A DNA stretch of 64,000 nucleotides. Source: Rhodocollybia butyracea. Taxonomy: Eukaryota > Basidiomycota > Agaricomycetes > Agaricales > Omphalotaceae. The notes below the pieces were generated by a model, which was given only the letters and a program-made list of their open reading frames with translations, searched no databases and had not been told where the DNA came from. The translations under genes were made by a program, and so were the position numbers. The stretch lies in contig JADNRY010000059.1 of assembly GCA_015501585.1 (NCBI GenBank), positions 124,001 to 188,000 of the forward strand. The letters are read 5' to 3'. How positions within the stretch are numbered: position 1 is the first letter of the stretch; each line of letters starts with the position of its first letter. This document shows positions 43,842-56,690 of the stretch, piece by piece.

Positions 43842-45691
43842 TCAAGCTAGACTGGAATGCGGAGTTCGGTAGGCTTGAACATCCTCATTATCGTGATTGT
43901 CATACGGTGAAGGTAAGTTGAGTGTAGGTAGAGTGAGTTTCAACAGGTTCTTCTGGCGATAATATTGGATGTCTCTGAGCACATCTTTTTCTTTCGAGCG
44001 GAATATCAAGCCTTTCCAGAACGCAAGAACTGTCAGGACGGAAAGAACCAGCCAAAGCGCGCACATCAAAATTGACAAGACGAGATGAAGGTCATAGAAC
44101 CCTACAATGTCGAACACATCGCCAAGAACTCTTGTGGTGGAAATCCAACCGATATTCCTGTTGAACAGGGATGGTCAATCATCTTTATCAGCCTGGGTAG
44201 CTACGACTCACGGGAAAGCAAGAGCCCAACATCCGAGAATGTCTTTGAGATCCTTTTCAACTTTGAACCAATATGGCAGAATCCCGAGAACAAACAAAAA
44301 CACGGCCAATCCCCAAAGCATGAGCGCCGCAAACACACTCATTGCGAACCAAATCTCGCCGGCGTTGGGTGATATAAGGTTGTGCGCGTGAAGGCTAGAA
44401 AGACAGATGGTAAAACCAAGTCCAGATAATATACTGCACCCCTCACATATCTTTGGCGTGCTCCCCGAGATTGAGTAGCGCAAGAGCGGTAAATCCCGGA
44501 GGAGCTATATCGTCGTCAATGTGCTAATTTTTATCCAGTTCCCGGTCCACTCACCACACGCCACAAAAGCACCACTTGCTTGCGCCCCTTCGAGGAATCC
44601 AGTCTTTGAGGAGTTCGGTTCCAGGATCAATATGGGAAAGGTAGCACAACAAAAACGCATACCGTCATGATACGAATGATATAAATGCAGAGGTAGAAGA
44701 ACGTTATGAAGAAGCCGAATCCTTGCAGTAGTGTTAATTTTGATACACTTGGTAATACGAACAAAAACTTGCCTTGGAAGAAATAACTCACTATAAGAAT
44801 TCCAACCGCTCTTTTGTCGGTTGCATCTAGAGTCTTGAGAACATTGTATGCAATCACTCCGACGACCATCTACGGTCATGAACAATTCAGTCGCTGTGTT
44901 GAGACCAGTATGTGTACTAACCAGAGGCAGGATCTGTAACATTACCGAGCGTTAGTAAAGTAGCAATGTTTATTGATCTAGCACACTCGCCAGAAATACA
45001 TAGGCAGGAGTGAAATCCTTTAAGTCGTGAGTTTTGTTGAACCAAATCACCAGCATTGGGAAACAGGTTAAACACGCTAAAGCAACATAAATCCTGCGCA
45101 AGGGCGAATGAGAAGGAAGGTACGATAAAGCAGAGGTCATGGATTTACCAGAAGAGGACGTATATAAGATTGCGACCAACATGGTGTGGGTATGCGTAGT
45201 TTATGGTACCGATGATGATGGTACCGTAGGAAAGGACCTATTGAGAGTAAACGATTAAGACAGTCTTATAGATTGCACCGTTCTTCTACTCACAATGACT
45301 GGGACAAAGACACTCTTCGAGGGATCGTTTATTAGTCTCCATGATTGCCTCGGGAAAACTGGAAAATAATTCATTGTTCAATGGAGCTGAAAATCTAGCA
45401 ACACTCACGTATGGTTTGAGCAATGAGCGTGGTTACATTCAAAAGAAAAAAGGCAATATTTAAAAAGTAAAAGAAGGTCTCGACTTTAGTGAGAGCTTGT
45501 GAATGTTCCTTTATTTGCGAGAGGGTAACATAGACTGCTCCAGTACCCATACCGATCGGAAACTGAGCATTGGAAGATGAGAGAATATTATACAGCGAGC
45601 TTGCTTCACTCACAGCCTGCCAGGACCAGCCATGAATTCGGCGCGCCAGCGCGCTTACTCTGGGCTTTTCTGAACCGGATGGATTCGTCAT
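43842..45691 (-). CDS. TDT-family transporter (malate/sulfite, SLAC1-TehA fold)
   Basis: Minus strand, about eight exons. It starts MTNPSGSEKPRVSALARRIH and continues GWSWQA with the first junction (45553-45614) leading to FPIGMGTGAVYVTLSQ, the opening of Mae1/Ssu1-type TDT carriers. Hydrophobic segments follow in separate exons (FLNIAFFLLNVTTLIAQ; RIYVALACLTCFPMLVIWFN; IWFAMSVFAALMLWGLAVFLFVLGILPYW; DLHLVLSILMCALWLVLSVLTVLAFWKG), ten or so helices in all. The cytosolic tail is short. The family exports sulfite or imports dicarboxylates at the plasma membrane; the substrate cannot be told here. Head-to-tail with the HIT gene, about 200 bp apart. Confidence 0.78.
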
Positions 45692-45887
45692 AAAAGTCGA
45701 TAAAAAATGGTGAACGAAAAGAAAAGATAGCTAGTGACGCTGAAAGTCGAAAGGAAAGAAGCGCAAAGCTGTGTTGGCTCGAAATTCGACCCATTCAAAT
45801 CTTTCAAACGCGTTTGATGTTTGTGTGGCGCTATCGATTTTGCAGAGCCTCACTAATGAAATATTCTGAAGTAGTAGACTCTACGAG

Positions 45888-46613
45888 TTACAATTTGCCT
45901 TTCAGTTCCTCATACACCTTCTGCAGTTCATCCTTTGTCATCTCTTTGGCAGGCCAGCCAATTACAAGACCTTCCTCCGCTGACGGTTTTGGAATTACAT
46001 GGAAATGGACATGTTGGACCTGTTATACGTGAGCAGCAACCCGGAGACATAGCTTGGGAGACGTACCACCTAATTTGAAATAAGCAGAAGGAGCAAAGGA
46101 GTTTACTTAGAACGCACCTGATGAGCCAAAGCACCGTTATTCTGCAAGACGTTGTAGTTCTCTGAGCCTTGAGCTAACGCGATCTTCTTCGCAAGTGGTA
46201 GAATGTCAGCAAGGTATTCATCAGGAAGTTCATGCATTTGAGGAGCGTGATCTAAATGTCAAAGTTTCAGATAAGATATCTGTAAAACTGATGCTGCTTG
46301 CATTTTGGGATGACCATCGAATGGCCTTTAGCGATGGGCCCGATATCAAGGAAGGAGTATCTGTTCGCTAGTTTAGATAATTTCATGTGAGGTTAAAGAG
46401 TCCGCTGACGATAAGTCTGTTTCGATAAGCTTGAAACTTGGTATTTCCCCTTGTATGATTCAATCTATTTTCCAGTCTACATTGAAACACTAAGACCTAC
46501 CTTTGATTATTTTGCAGAAAATACAGGTAGCAAGGGACCTATGAATAGAGAATAAGTGACCATTATTCTCCTCGCAAAGACGTCAAGAGTATAACGATAT
46601 ACTTGGTAGCCAT
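45888..46613 (-). CDS. HNT1: HIT-family nucleotide hydrolase (HNT1/HINT type) with a 3-nt exon
   Basis: Seven exons close in frame (46603-46613, 46501-46538, 46410-46449, 46302-46360, 46118-46251, 46067-46069, 45888-46019), giving 138 aa, the family size. Protein order: MATKSLATCIFCKIIKGEIP with the zinc CxxC, YSFLDIGPIAKGHSMVIPK, YHAPQMHELPDEYL, NNGALAHQ, then the His triad HVHFHVIPKP. HNT1 proteins hydrolyse adenosine 5'-phosphoramidates. Exon 1 is 11 nt and exon 6 is only GTG; the intron before exon 5 (46252-46301) has a GC donor (GCAAGC). The spacing of three residues between Gln and the first triad His requires the 3-nt exon. Confidence 0.83.
46067..46069 (-). other. 3-nt micro-exon (GTG) in the HIT gene
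   Basis: On the minus strand AAATTAG | GTG | GTACGT. The introns on each side are 48 nt (46070-46117) and 47 nt (46020-46066), both typical here, whereas one merged intron would be 98 nt and would delete one conserved residue before the His triad. Confidence 0.65.
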
Positions 46614-46717
46614 ATTGAGATGGAGGCAGAAAACAAGAAAGCTCCGGCGCAAACGGACCGCTTGTGATTTGTACATGTGCATACTTAGAGTATATACATA
46701 ATTGATTATACGACTCT

Positions 46718-48341
46718 TCAATGCCCGTACGTCTCTGCCAATTTAGACCTGACATACTCTCCCGCTGTGATGACATCGTATTGAAGAGGACGCTCTGGAG
46801 AAACACATCCAGGAATAGGCTGTATGTATCTTGGTCAATAACACAGAGGTCTGATTTATTCGATAAGCTGACCTCGAGTTTAGCGTCCCAGTTGGCACCC
46901 ACGAAGAATGGTATCGAATATCTACGCACCCCGCTTCGGTTAATAGCGCGATGCACAGTGGATTTGAAGATGCCATCTGGGTGGATAGAAGTGGTCGCAG
47001 AACAGGATCAGTAAGGTCTACGTTGAAACCAGCCTTGGGACACGTACTTGTCCAGCGAGCAAATTGATCACCAAGACTGCAAATAGTAGTCAATCAAACG
47101 GCAGTGGATTTCTGGCGAGACAAAGAATACCAACTTCACAACAAAGGTGCCTGTGCATAAGGCAATAAGCAGGTCAAAAGCGGAGCAAGCACAGAAAGGC
47201 CGACCTGGTATAGGTGGGGCATTAATCCATTCCTTTTGAGAATTGAGGACTTGCAAAGCTTGGATCCCGGGTTCTTGCCAAAGGATCGTGAAACACTTGA
47301 AAGCAAGGATAGACAAACTTAGACTCGACTAAATTTCTAATATACATACCTCCCAGCTAGAACAGTACATGCCCATCAGCACGGACTCTGTACAAGCGTT
47401 TTACAAGGCACATACTCGCTATGCGCACCGATTCCGAGAATCCTTTCAGTTACCACTCCTTCTTGAGGTGGATAATGAAGAGTGCGCATGAAAGAAGCTG
47501 CTTTATTGGTCTAGGTCGGGAATGGGAAGCTTCAAGTATAAGAGTCAGCTAATGCCCAACCTTTTCGTGAAAGTAGTTCTCGTCAAGGTCAAGCGCAAGG
47601 GCGAACATGGGAAACAAGCGCTTTCCGAGACTCGCAACTGAATGACTGGTAATATGGAAGTCATAATTCACTATAATCAGTACTGGGATCCCCAGTAGTC
47701 AATGAATGATATCTTAACTAATAGCGAAGAGCAGCCTCTCGAAAATTTGGCAGTTCCAAAGGCCAAGAGTTGCCGATTCCACTGGGGTTCGTTTCTGATT
47801 TGTCCTGAGAATCTGATGGCTCCCAGGTGAGCTCGAACCCTTCTTGGAAATCGCCTCCGCCATTTGGGTCGTTGTTACCGCTGAGTAAACCAGAGTATCC
47901 CATATTTCCAGGTGTGATTTTGTTGTCGATCTATGTTCAATTGTGAATACAAAAGTCGTTGAGTGCTAAAAAAGGGCTGCTTTCCTTGGATTTCGACTCC
48001 AATGGTAGAGAGAAGAATTCCTTGGACTGCGATAAAGCTTCATCGATGATTTCCTCTGGTACACCATGATTGGAAACTGTATAGATGTATATGGATTAGA
48101 CTCCGCAACAAGATACCTATCAAGAAACTATGAACCATAGAAGAAACCAACGTTGATACATGCATTACGAATTTCCATGGCTAAATTGTGTCGAAGTGCA
48201 GGATCCTTGTTGGTAAGATGTGAGAGATCGCTGTTCTGGTGATTAATATCCAATGTGCTGTGAGGCTTATCTGGACACCTACATCACAGGGATACTCTGG
48301 AACGAGGTCTGGGCAGTCTCTGCGCTTTGTATCAAGGACAT
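46718..48341 (-). CDS. 2-oxoglutarate/Fe(II) dioxygenase of the isopenicillin-N-synthase family
   Basis: Minus strand, about nine short exons. The start MSLIQSAETAQTSFQ leads to IPVIDLSHL, RNACINVGFFYVSNHGVP, MGYSGLLSGNNDPN, QEGFELTWEPS, then HxD in LGIGAHSD (near 47423), FKCFTILWQEPGIQALQVLN, TFVV-NLGDQFARWT, the distal Fe ligand and 2-oxoglutarate Arg in STVHRAINRSGVRRYSIPFF, and an ending EYVRSKLAETYGH. All cofactor residues (His, Asp, His, Arg-X-Ser) are visible. Enzymes of this type hydroxylate or desaturate small metabolites; substrate unknown. Stop at 46718-46720, about 100 bp from the HIT gene start on the same strand. Confidence 0.82.
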
Positions 48342-48839
48342 ATAATAATAAGGTAGATTTGATATAAGCGCCCGCTTTCACTAAGTTTAACCACCATGAG
48401 CCGAAAAAAATTTGAGCATCATATCTCAGAGAGTAAGGAGAAGCGTTACTTGAGACCTAGCTCGAGTCGATACATTTGGTAGCGGGGAAATGAGATGGAT
48501 CGATATAGGATTCTGACAGTAAATCGATGGTGGACCGAGCCCTACCGAGCCTTACTTGAGATTACGATCACATCGCAAAGGCCTTCCTAATACTAAAGAC
48601 TACGGTGCAACCCCCTCCCTTATGAAGAGAGTTCAGGTTTACACAGTGAAAGTATCTTGAGAAGCTGGATTTGGAAGAGGTCGCAGCTTCCGATGTCAAA
48701 TCGATATTTGGCAGTACTAGTTGGACTACAGCTGCATACATCAATACATGCGCACTGGGGTGTTGTGGCCCATCTCAGTAGCCCTCAACTCTGAAGATAG
48801 CACAAGACACATTGGTGAAGAGATACTGTAGTACTCGTG
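48342..48839. other. intergenic region
   Basis: About 500 bp between the dioxygenase start and the PRMT3 stop, both minus-strand genes. No coding frame supported. It holds the dioxygenase promoter. Confidence 0.45.
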
Positions 48840-50850
48840 TCACCGTACTTTGAACATTTGTACTACTACATCAGGACTGACGTTCTTTCCCTCAACATCG
48901 TGAATGGTGTAGTGTATCTCAACATCAAGTTCTCGAGAGTTCGAGTCACTCTTTCGACAGTGGAAATGCCCCTGCACGCTGAACCCTAAACAAAAGCATG
49001 AGTGCGTCCAAATGAGCGTAAAATGGTCAGAGCACGACATACCTTCGTCAACAATAAACGGCTCTTTTACCAGAAATAGGGTTTGCTTCCAATGTGTTGG
49101 AATGCTTTTTGGTCCTGTACTGAAGCTCGTTACCTTCGGTAGTTCGCTTTCCACAGGGTCCTTTTTAGCACGTTGGCTCATTCGTCGTTGCGGTCCATGT
49201 CGTCCGCCTAAAGGCCACACTTCTGCTACAACTGCTTCGTCTTTGCCTACCACTTGTACCTCTGTTTCAGGAGATACCGGATTCCCAGAAGCAGTGAAGA
49301 ATGTGTCAAAATATAGTATGAAAGCAGTAACTTTACTTCGTCGATCAACCGTAGAGATCAATTTGAATGACGAAGAGAAATCGAGTTGACGCGAGGTTAT
49401 TGAAGAGAGATGTAAGTCCTACAAACAGGATGTTCAAAGAATGCAAGTCAAGATCGCTAGAATCTCGTACCTTGACTACACACGGTGCACTGAGCATGGT
49501 TTGGGGTCCTACGACATCGATGATAGCCTCATCGTACAAATCTTCGGCCATTGTGGTCATGTCAAAGCCTAAGCGACGCCTCGTTCATATGAAGGAGCCT
49601 CCAAATCAGAAATGAAGGCTGACCGTATACGTCGTTCCAAAAAATAATACGATCCTTAACTATTTCGCTTGCGTCGCATAGTCCCAGCATCATCTTCGAC
49701 TGGCTTGGAGCCATTACACCTTCAGGCTTCAGGAAACGATCTCTAGCAACTAGGACGGAGTCGAGCATGCTCTCGTACAGCAATGCATATCCCATCCACT
49801 CGGAAATGATAACATCAACCTTTACGCCATCAGGCAGTTGTATATCTTCAATTTTTCCTCGAATGACAGTGATGATGTTATCCAAATTGTTCCTTCTGAT
49901 TATTTTTTCGGCCTTTACAGCAATGTCTGAGGCATCGACAGCGAAGACTCGTGCAGCACCAGCCCGTGCAGCAAAGAGAGATAAAATGCCGGTACCACAG
50001 CCAACATCGAGCACTGTCGCGTCCTCAAACACAGAAGGTGTACTGAGTATATAACGAGCATACGTAGACGTTCGAACTGTGTCTTGGATCATGACTGCGT
50101 GAATGTCGTTGGCGCCATAACTTTCAAAGTAGTGGGAGTCGTCATCGCGTTTAGATACAGAAGAGGCGATTTGGGATGGTTCACCCGATGCTCCTGCAAT
50201 ATCTGTGAGGTCAAAGCGCTGCGTGACTATAGTTCGATATTTCTCAAATTCCTGTTTCGTGTCTGCATGTTTTTGTTCCAGAAGCTTGATGCGGCGCTCA
50301 GCGGGGAGGGAGTCCTCATCCTCTGAGTCAGTCCAATCATCGACCTGGTACTCTAGAATGCTTAAGTCAGATAAAGACGCCAAGTAATTCGTGCACCTAC
50401 GAAGCATAGGATCATTCTCTAGTGCAGGATGAAGAAAATCATCACTTGAAAAGAAAGATTCAAGGCCTGTTAGAAGCGCAATATTGGCTGGAGAAGGTTT
50501 CTATATAAAATTGCATCAAGCCAAAACCATTCTTAAATTTCAAAAGCAAATCAACATACTGTTCGACGAATGAAATTTATTAGCCGTATTCGTCCATGAA
50601 CATCCAAGTTTAGCCTAGCACAGGCCTCGCTTAAGTCGAAATTATGTGTTACCTTGTCGTATGCAGCAATCTGTTCTACTGTGGGCAGTGATTTATCGTC
50701 GAATAAAGAAGTACAAGATATGCGAGTAGCTGAATCAGATACCCAATCATCCCAGGTCTCGTCATCGTCATCGTCGCTTGAGCTAAGAATATCTTCATCT
50801 CCGTCGTGGCTGTCGGTGATTGGAGCAGTGGATGGTATATGGATGCTCAT
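48840..50850 (-). CDS. protein arginine methyltransferase 3 (PRMT3/Rmt3)
   Basis: Minus strand, several exons. Acidic N-terminus, then a vestigial C2H2 finger (SCTSLFDDKSLPTVEQI .. YDKVTHNF) and NFIRRT as in PRMT3. A linker with DSEDEDSLPAE and a helical stretch follows. The AdoMet core shows SYGANDIHAVMIQDTVRT, motif I VLDVGCGTGILSLFAARAGA, post-I FAVDASD, the double-E loop SEWMGYALLYESML and the THW loop (PTHWKQTLF), then beta-barrel strands to the stop at 48840. PRMT3 dimethylates Arg in ribosomal protein uS5 (Rps2) in the cytosol. The finger keeps the first Cys and last His but has Leu and Tyr in place of the other two ligands. An alternative start lies 39 nt upstream (50889). Confidence 0.86.
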
Positions 50851-50942
50851 CGGAATCGGAGGAAAAAAAGAGGCCAGATTGGCGCCCATGATAAATCTTG
50901 CTCTGTAATGTTGTACATACCTCTATTATTAAGTTCATCATC
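50851..50942. promoter_or_regulatory. divergent promoter, PRMT3 / glutathione synthetase
   Basis: Only about 92 bp separates the two head-to-head ATGs (53 bp if PRMT3 starts at 50889), so the 5' UTRs are very short or overlap. Confidence 0.5.
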
Positions 50943-52645
<1,703 letters not shown>

Positions 52646-53100
52646 CTCTTAGCCAGCAGTATGTAGACAGAAATGATGCTTTCATCGTTAATCAATACCA
52701 AAGGAGCAGAAAGATGATACAACTGCGGCCGGGGGAATCCCCCTCCCAATCCCCCGTATGACTCACACTGCTTGTAATATTGATTGGTCATATTCTCTGG
52801 CTGACATTTCATAAATTACATAGTCCCTCCCTGTGCCAAAATCCATTATTTAACGTTCAGTAAGTAAATACATCCCATCCAGTAATAATAATAGCTATCC
52901 ACCTGAGAATACAACCTTCCCAGCTTCATATGCCAGACCGCCTCAAATGGCTCCTGCCAATGTTAGACCAGGTTAGACCATCATTGCTCAATGGCAGTGG
53001 GCACTACCGACCACTTTTATTTTGCTTCATCTTTCCACTCAGGCGGCTAGCAGACTCCGTGCACTGAGTTGATTTTATTTGAACTACCCTTCCCCTGCCT
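52646..53100. other. intergenic region after GSH2
   Basis: About 450 bp with no supportable frame, running into the first tandem array. Includes a doubled TTAGACCAGG near 52963. Confidence 0.4.
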
Positions 53101-53610
53101 TACTCCACACACTGACTAGGTAGACTGACTCCCTACCTCCTCTTTGCCTGAAATCCAGCTAACCCTGACACTGAGCTCATATGCCAACTCCCCATGCTCT
53201 CCACGCACACTAAAACTTCACCCAAACTCTGTTCGCTGACTATTTTTTTTTTCTTGTATTTCCCCCAGCTTACCCCATACACTGACCCCGTATACCAAGA
53301 CTACACGCTCACTGTGCACACTAAGTATCTGCAGAAACTTTCCTCACTGACTATCTCTTGTATCCCCCCCTGCTTACTCCATGCACTGACCTCTTATACC
53401 AACACTATGTGCTCACTGTACTCGCTGACTATCTCTTGTATACACCCCTGAAGTTACTCCTTGCACTGACCTCATATGCTCCCCACGCACACTAACTCTC
53501 TGCGCAAACCCCTCTTACTGACTATTTCTTGTATCCCCAGCTTACTCTGTGCACTGACCTCGTATACTAACTCTGCAAGCTCACTGTACACACTAAATCT
53601 TTGTGCAAAT
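53101..53610. repeat. minisatellite array, imperfect ~100-115-bp units
   Basis: About four degenerate units share the order CTGACTATttCTTGTATccCC, aGCTTACTCc, GCACTGACCTCgTATaCcAA, GCTCACTGTaCaCAC (lower case = variable). Copies begin near 53228, 53345, 53427 and 53519. No coding potential. Confidence 0.65.
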
Positions 53611-53619
53611 TTCACTCAC

Positions 53620-54095
53620 TCCGAGTAGGCATGGTAAGTTGTGAGAACGGTCAGCCCACCTACAACAGATGCTACTGTAGCAGTGAAGATAGTCAGTGCA
53701 CTTAGTAGGCATGGAAAGCCGTTAAAATGGTCAGTATACCTACAACATATGCTACAGCAGTGAGGATGGTCAGGGCATTTAGTAGGCATGAAAGTTGTGA
53801 GAACAGTCAGCCTACCTACAACAGACACTACAGCAGTGAGCCTAGTAAGTGCACTGAGTAGGCATGGAAAGTCATTAGAATGGTCAGCATACCTACAATG
53901 GATGCTAAGGCAGTGAGGACAGTCAGTGCATTTTGTAGGCATGGAAAGTCATGAGAACAGTCAGCCTACCTACAACAGATACTACAGCAGTGAGGATAGT
54001 CAGTGTACTTAGTAGGTAGAAAATTGTGAGAATAGTTGGTTTACCTACAACAGATGCCAGGGCAGCCAGGTTGGTCAGTGCACTTACTGGGTGTG
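53620..54095. repeat. minisatellite array, ~78-bp units
   Basis: Six or so direct units carrying GTAGGCATGGAAAG, GGTCAGccTACCTACAACAGA, tGCTACaGCAGTGAGGAtaGTCAGTGCA (lower case = variable), at steps of about 75-84 bp from 53626. One more isolated unit sits at about 54640-54720. The first array and this one share the CACTGAC/GTCAGTG word, suggesting related origin. Confidence 0.75.
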
Positions 54096-55164
54096 AAAAG
54101 TTATGAGTCCTGAATGTAATGAAGGCTCGTCCTTATGGCCGGTTTCACGTGGGAATTCTGTCCCGATTGGGGTTGATCTTGCCCAAATTTGGGAGAATCG
54201 TTTCACCATATTTAGAAATGTCAAAGCGCCCGTCATGTGACTCCGTGGATTTATTGGCATTCCCATTTTCGCTTACGCCGCTTACCGTCACACTGCTTCC
54301 TTTGTGTGCTGCTGCAAATTTCAAAAGTACACTTGAACCCTACCCTAAGCTTTTTGATACTTAATACCAAGTGCAAACCTCTTGCCATGCAGGGTCGACT
54401 GCAGTTATCAGTGCCTGCCAGAGGTTAAACAAGCAATTTCTGCTTAAAGTCCTGATTTTCTGACAATCCTTGCACTGAGTCAGTGTTTGTTATTGACTTT
54501 TCAGAATCTCAGGCTGATTCCGCAGCATGGACCTTTTACTGGATGCGCTGGGATTATTGTTACCTTTTCCATACTTATGAAATCTCAAACTAGCGTCTTG
54601 CAGGACTCGTACCTGCCACACGCTTGGCGTGGTGGCCCACACTCGCAAGTCATGAGAATGGTCAGTGTGCTTACAACAGATGCTACAGCAGTGAGGATAG
54701 TTGGTGAACCTAGTAGGCTTTAGAAATTTGGCTGGATGGTCATCTCACTGATATTGCATACCAGACTAGAGGGATAGTCAGTGGATAAACTCAGTGAAGG
54801 CATTGCGCATAGGTATCAAGCCAACAAATGTATTATATAGTCAGTGCACTTAGGAAGTATGAAACCTCCACATACAGATACATACAGTATTAGTAAGTTG
54901 GTGAAGTCAGTACACCAAGTCCATGAACGAGGTCCGTGGTCAGTACACCCATTAGGGAATGTAAAATAGGAGTTGCCGGATGCCGGTATAGGTGATGACT
55001 ATAATGATATTACTAAGTGATCCTGTGACTTTTGGGAGGGGAGGGGATCCCCCGGCTGCAGTCATATGATTGCTCTCCAAAGGAGGCTCTGACTTTTTTT
55101 TCAGCGCCGAGCTTTATCCGGATATCTACCGGTAGCATCGCTTATAACAGCAGCGTTGCCACTT
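54096..55164. other. repeat-flanked spacer
   Basis: About 1.07 kb. Apart from the isolated repeat unit (54640-54720) and several GTCAGTG words, no gene can be supported. Confidence 0.4.
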
Positions 55165-56190
55165 CCGTTTTCCAGTGTAATGTTGCTTTTTGTGCTTCTT
55201 GCTTTTAAACTTGTCAGTATCACCTCTTCCCCCTTGCATTGGGATGGACGCGCTCTACAGACATTTAATTCAACAGACTTTGATTCGTCAGCTGGGCATT
55301 ATTTGATGTACGTTTCTATCTCCTCTTGCAATGTTGAACTGATATGTGGAGCAGTGTTGTGAAAGGAAACAAAGCAGCTTCACATGCACATATTTTACGG
55401 TGCTCTTTTCTTCCTTTGGGCTGACTTTCAAGGTCACTGGTAGTACACCACTCTTCTTGGGAACACTCTACCACCAACTCCTCTTTGGAGCACGGTCATC
55501 TCAGAGCAAGTCATATCAGTTACCATTGATAACAGCTCCGTTTTTGTCCCAGGAGGCAGTACCCCGCAGAATGGTTTTCAAAGGACTGACCTCATAGCCC
55601 AAGGGAATGGTAGTAACTCTGCCCTCAATGCCATAATGGAAGTGGGAGTTTCTAAATTGAACCGGGGGATGGCACCCATGTTTTTGAACTTCAGTTGGGT
55701 TTGTATCAGCACTCAGTCTGGTTGAACTCACTTTGTGAATGAAGTATTAGGGACACCATTCAGTGTTCCAACCGTATCCACTCTGCCTGCAGATGCCACC
55801 TTTCTGAAGGTTCACAATCATGCTCTTAATCTTCTGTTTGAGGTGCCCTTCACCGCTGGGAACTGGCACAATTTTGCCATTGAAATCAATTGGAGTAATT
55901 TGACCCTTCAAGTTTTCTATTCTGCAGAGGACAAAGAGTTAAGAGCCGTTACGTCGGTAGTTTTGAATCCCACAGCGTCAATAGGATCAGCAGGCCAAGG
56001 CAACTTTCATATCGTTCTGCTAAAGGTCTGAATAATATCTTGTACATGGACAAAATATCCTTAAATACTGTTACCTCTGCAGCTGCCTCTAGTAAACCCA
56101 AATGATTCGCCAGTAGACGAAAATAATGTAGTGGGTTTTGGAATACAAGAAGGTATGGAAAGCCTAAGTATCACGCTCCGGTAAATTTCT
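55165..56190 (+). pseudogene. decayed GH131-type beta-glucanase gene
   Basis: A signal-peptide-like start (SSVMLLFVLLAFKL) leads to fragments in changing frames that match glycoside hydrolase family 131: YFTVLFSSFGLTFKVTGSTP, ISVTIDNSSVFVPGGSTPQN, QRTDLIAQGNGSNSALN, GTHVFELQLG, NHALNLLFEVPFTAGNWHNF, NLTLQVFYSAED, LPLVNPNDSPVDENN. Frame changes near 55388, 55460 and 55650-55740 are not explained by introns, and a segment after GVSK is missing. GH131 enzymes cut beta-1,3/1,6/1,4-glucans in plant or fungal walls. The copy looks non-functional; a missed intron could remove one break but not all. Confidence 0.62.
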
Positions 56191-56690
56191 ATCAACCCTG
56201 GATTTGATACTGATATACTATATCGGGGCTAAGGACCCCAAAGACACCTTTAACAATTGATAACCTATATTTGTAGTTAGTAATTTGTTTGTTAGAGCTT
56301 GTTCATGCGCTGGAGCGCACAAACAAACTTTAACAAACAAGCTTGACGATAGTCAGTGATGACAGGGATAACTCTCAACATAGAATACATTATTTGAGAA
56401 AGCTAAGAGTGCCACCATTGTTGCACTGGGTCATGCCAAAATATGAAATGAGGAAGGGAAAGTGAACCAATTGTAAACATTGGCATGAGGGATAATTGTT
56501 TCTGAGATACGTATGGACCTTTGTTAATGCACCAGAACAGTAGCTTCAGAGGCTTCTCAGAAGGCAGTGGGCAAACATGGATGAGCATGGTTCATAATCA
56601 TATTCATATGGAGAGACATATAAGCATAAGCATAAAAAGTAACAAGTAGAAAGCATAATTTGATGAAGCATAAAAGAAGCGATTGAGAAT
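56191..56690. other. spacer with inverted TTGTTTGTTA motif
   Basis: About 500 bp. TTGTTTGTTA (56286) and TAACAAACAA (56330) form an inverted pair around a small palindrome (TGCGCTGGAGCGCA). No gene seen. Confidence 0.4.

Noticed and set aside
34240..48341. Secondary-metabolite cluster made of oxidase, transporter and dioxygenase
   Set aside because: They are interleaved with housekeeping genes (CCDC25, Cep57-domain, HNT1) and no core biosynthetic enzyme is present.
53101..54095. Possible CRISPR-like array
   Set aside because: Eukaryotic context, units of 78-115 bp without distinct constant repeats and unique spacers; it is a minisatellite.
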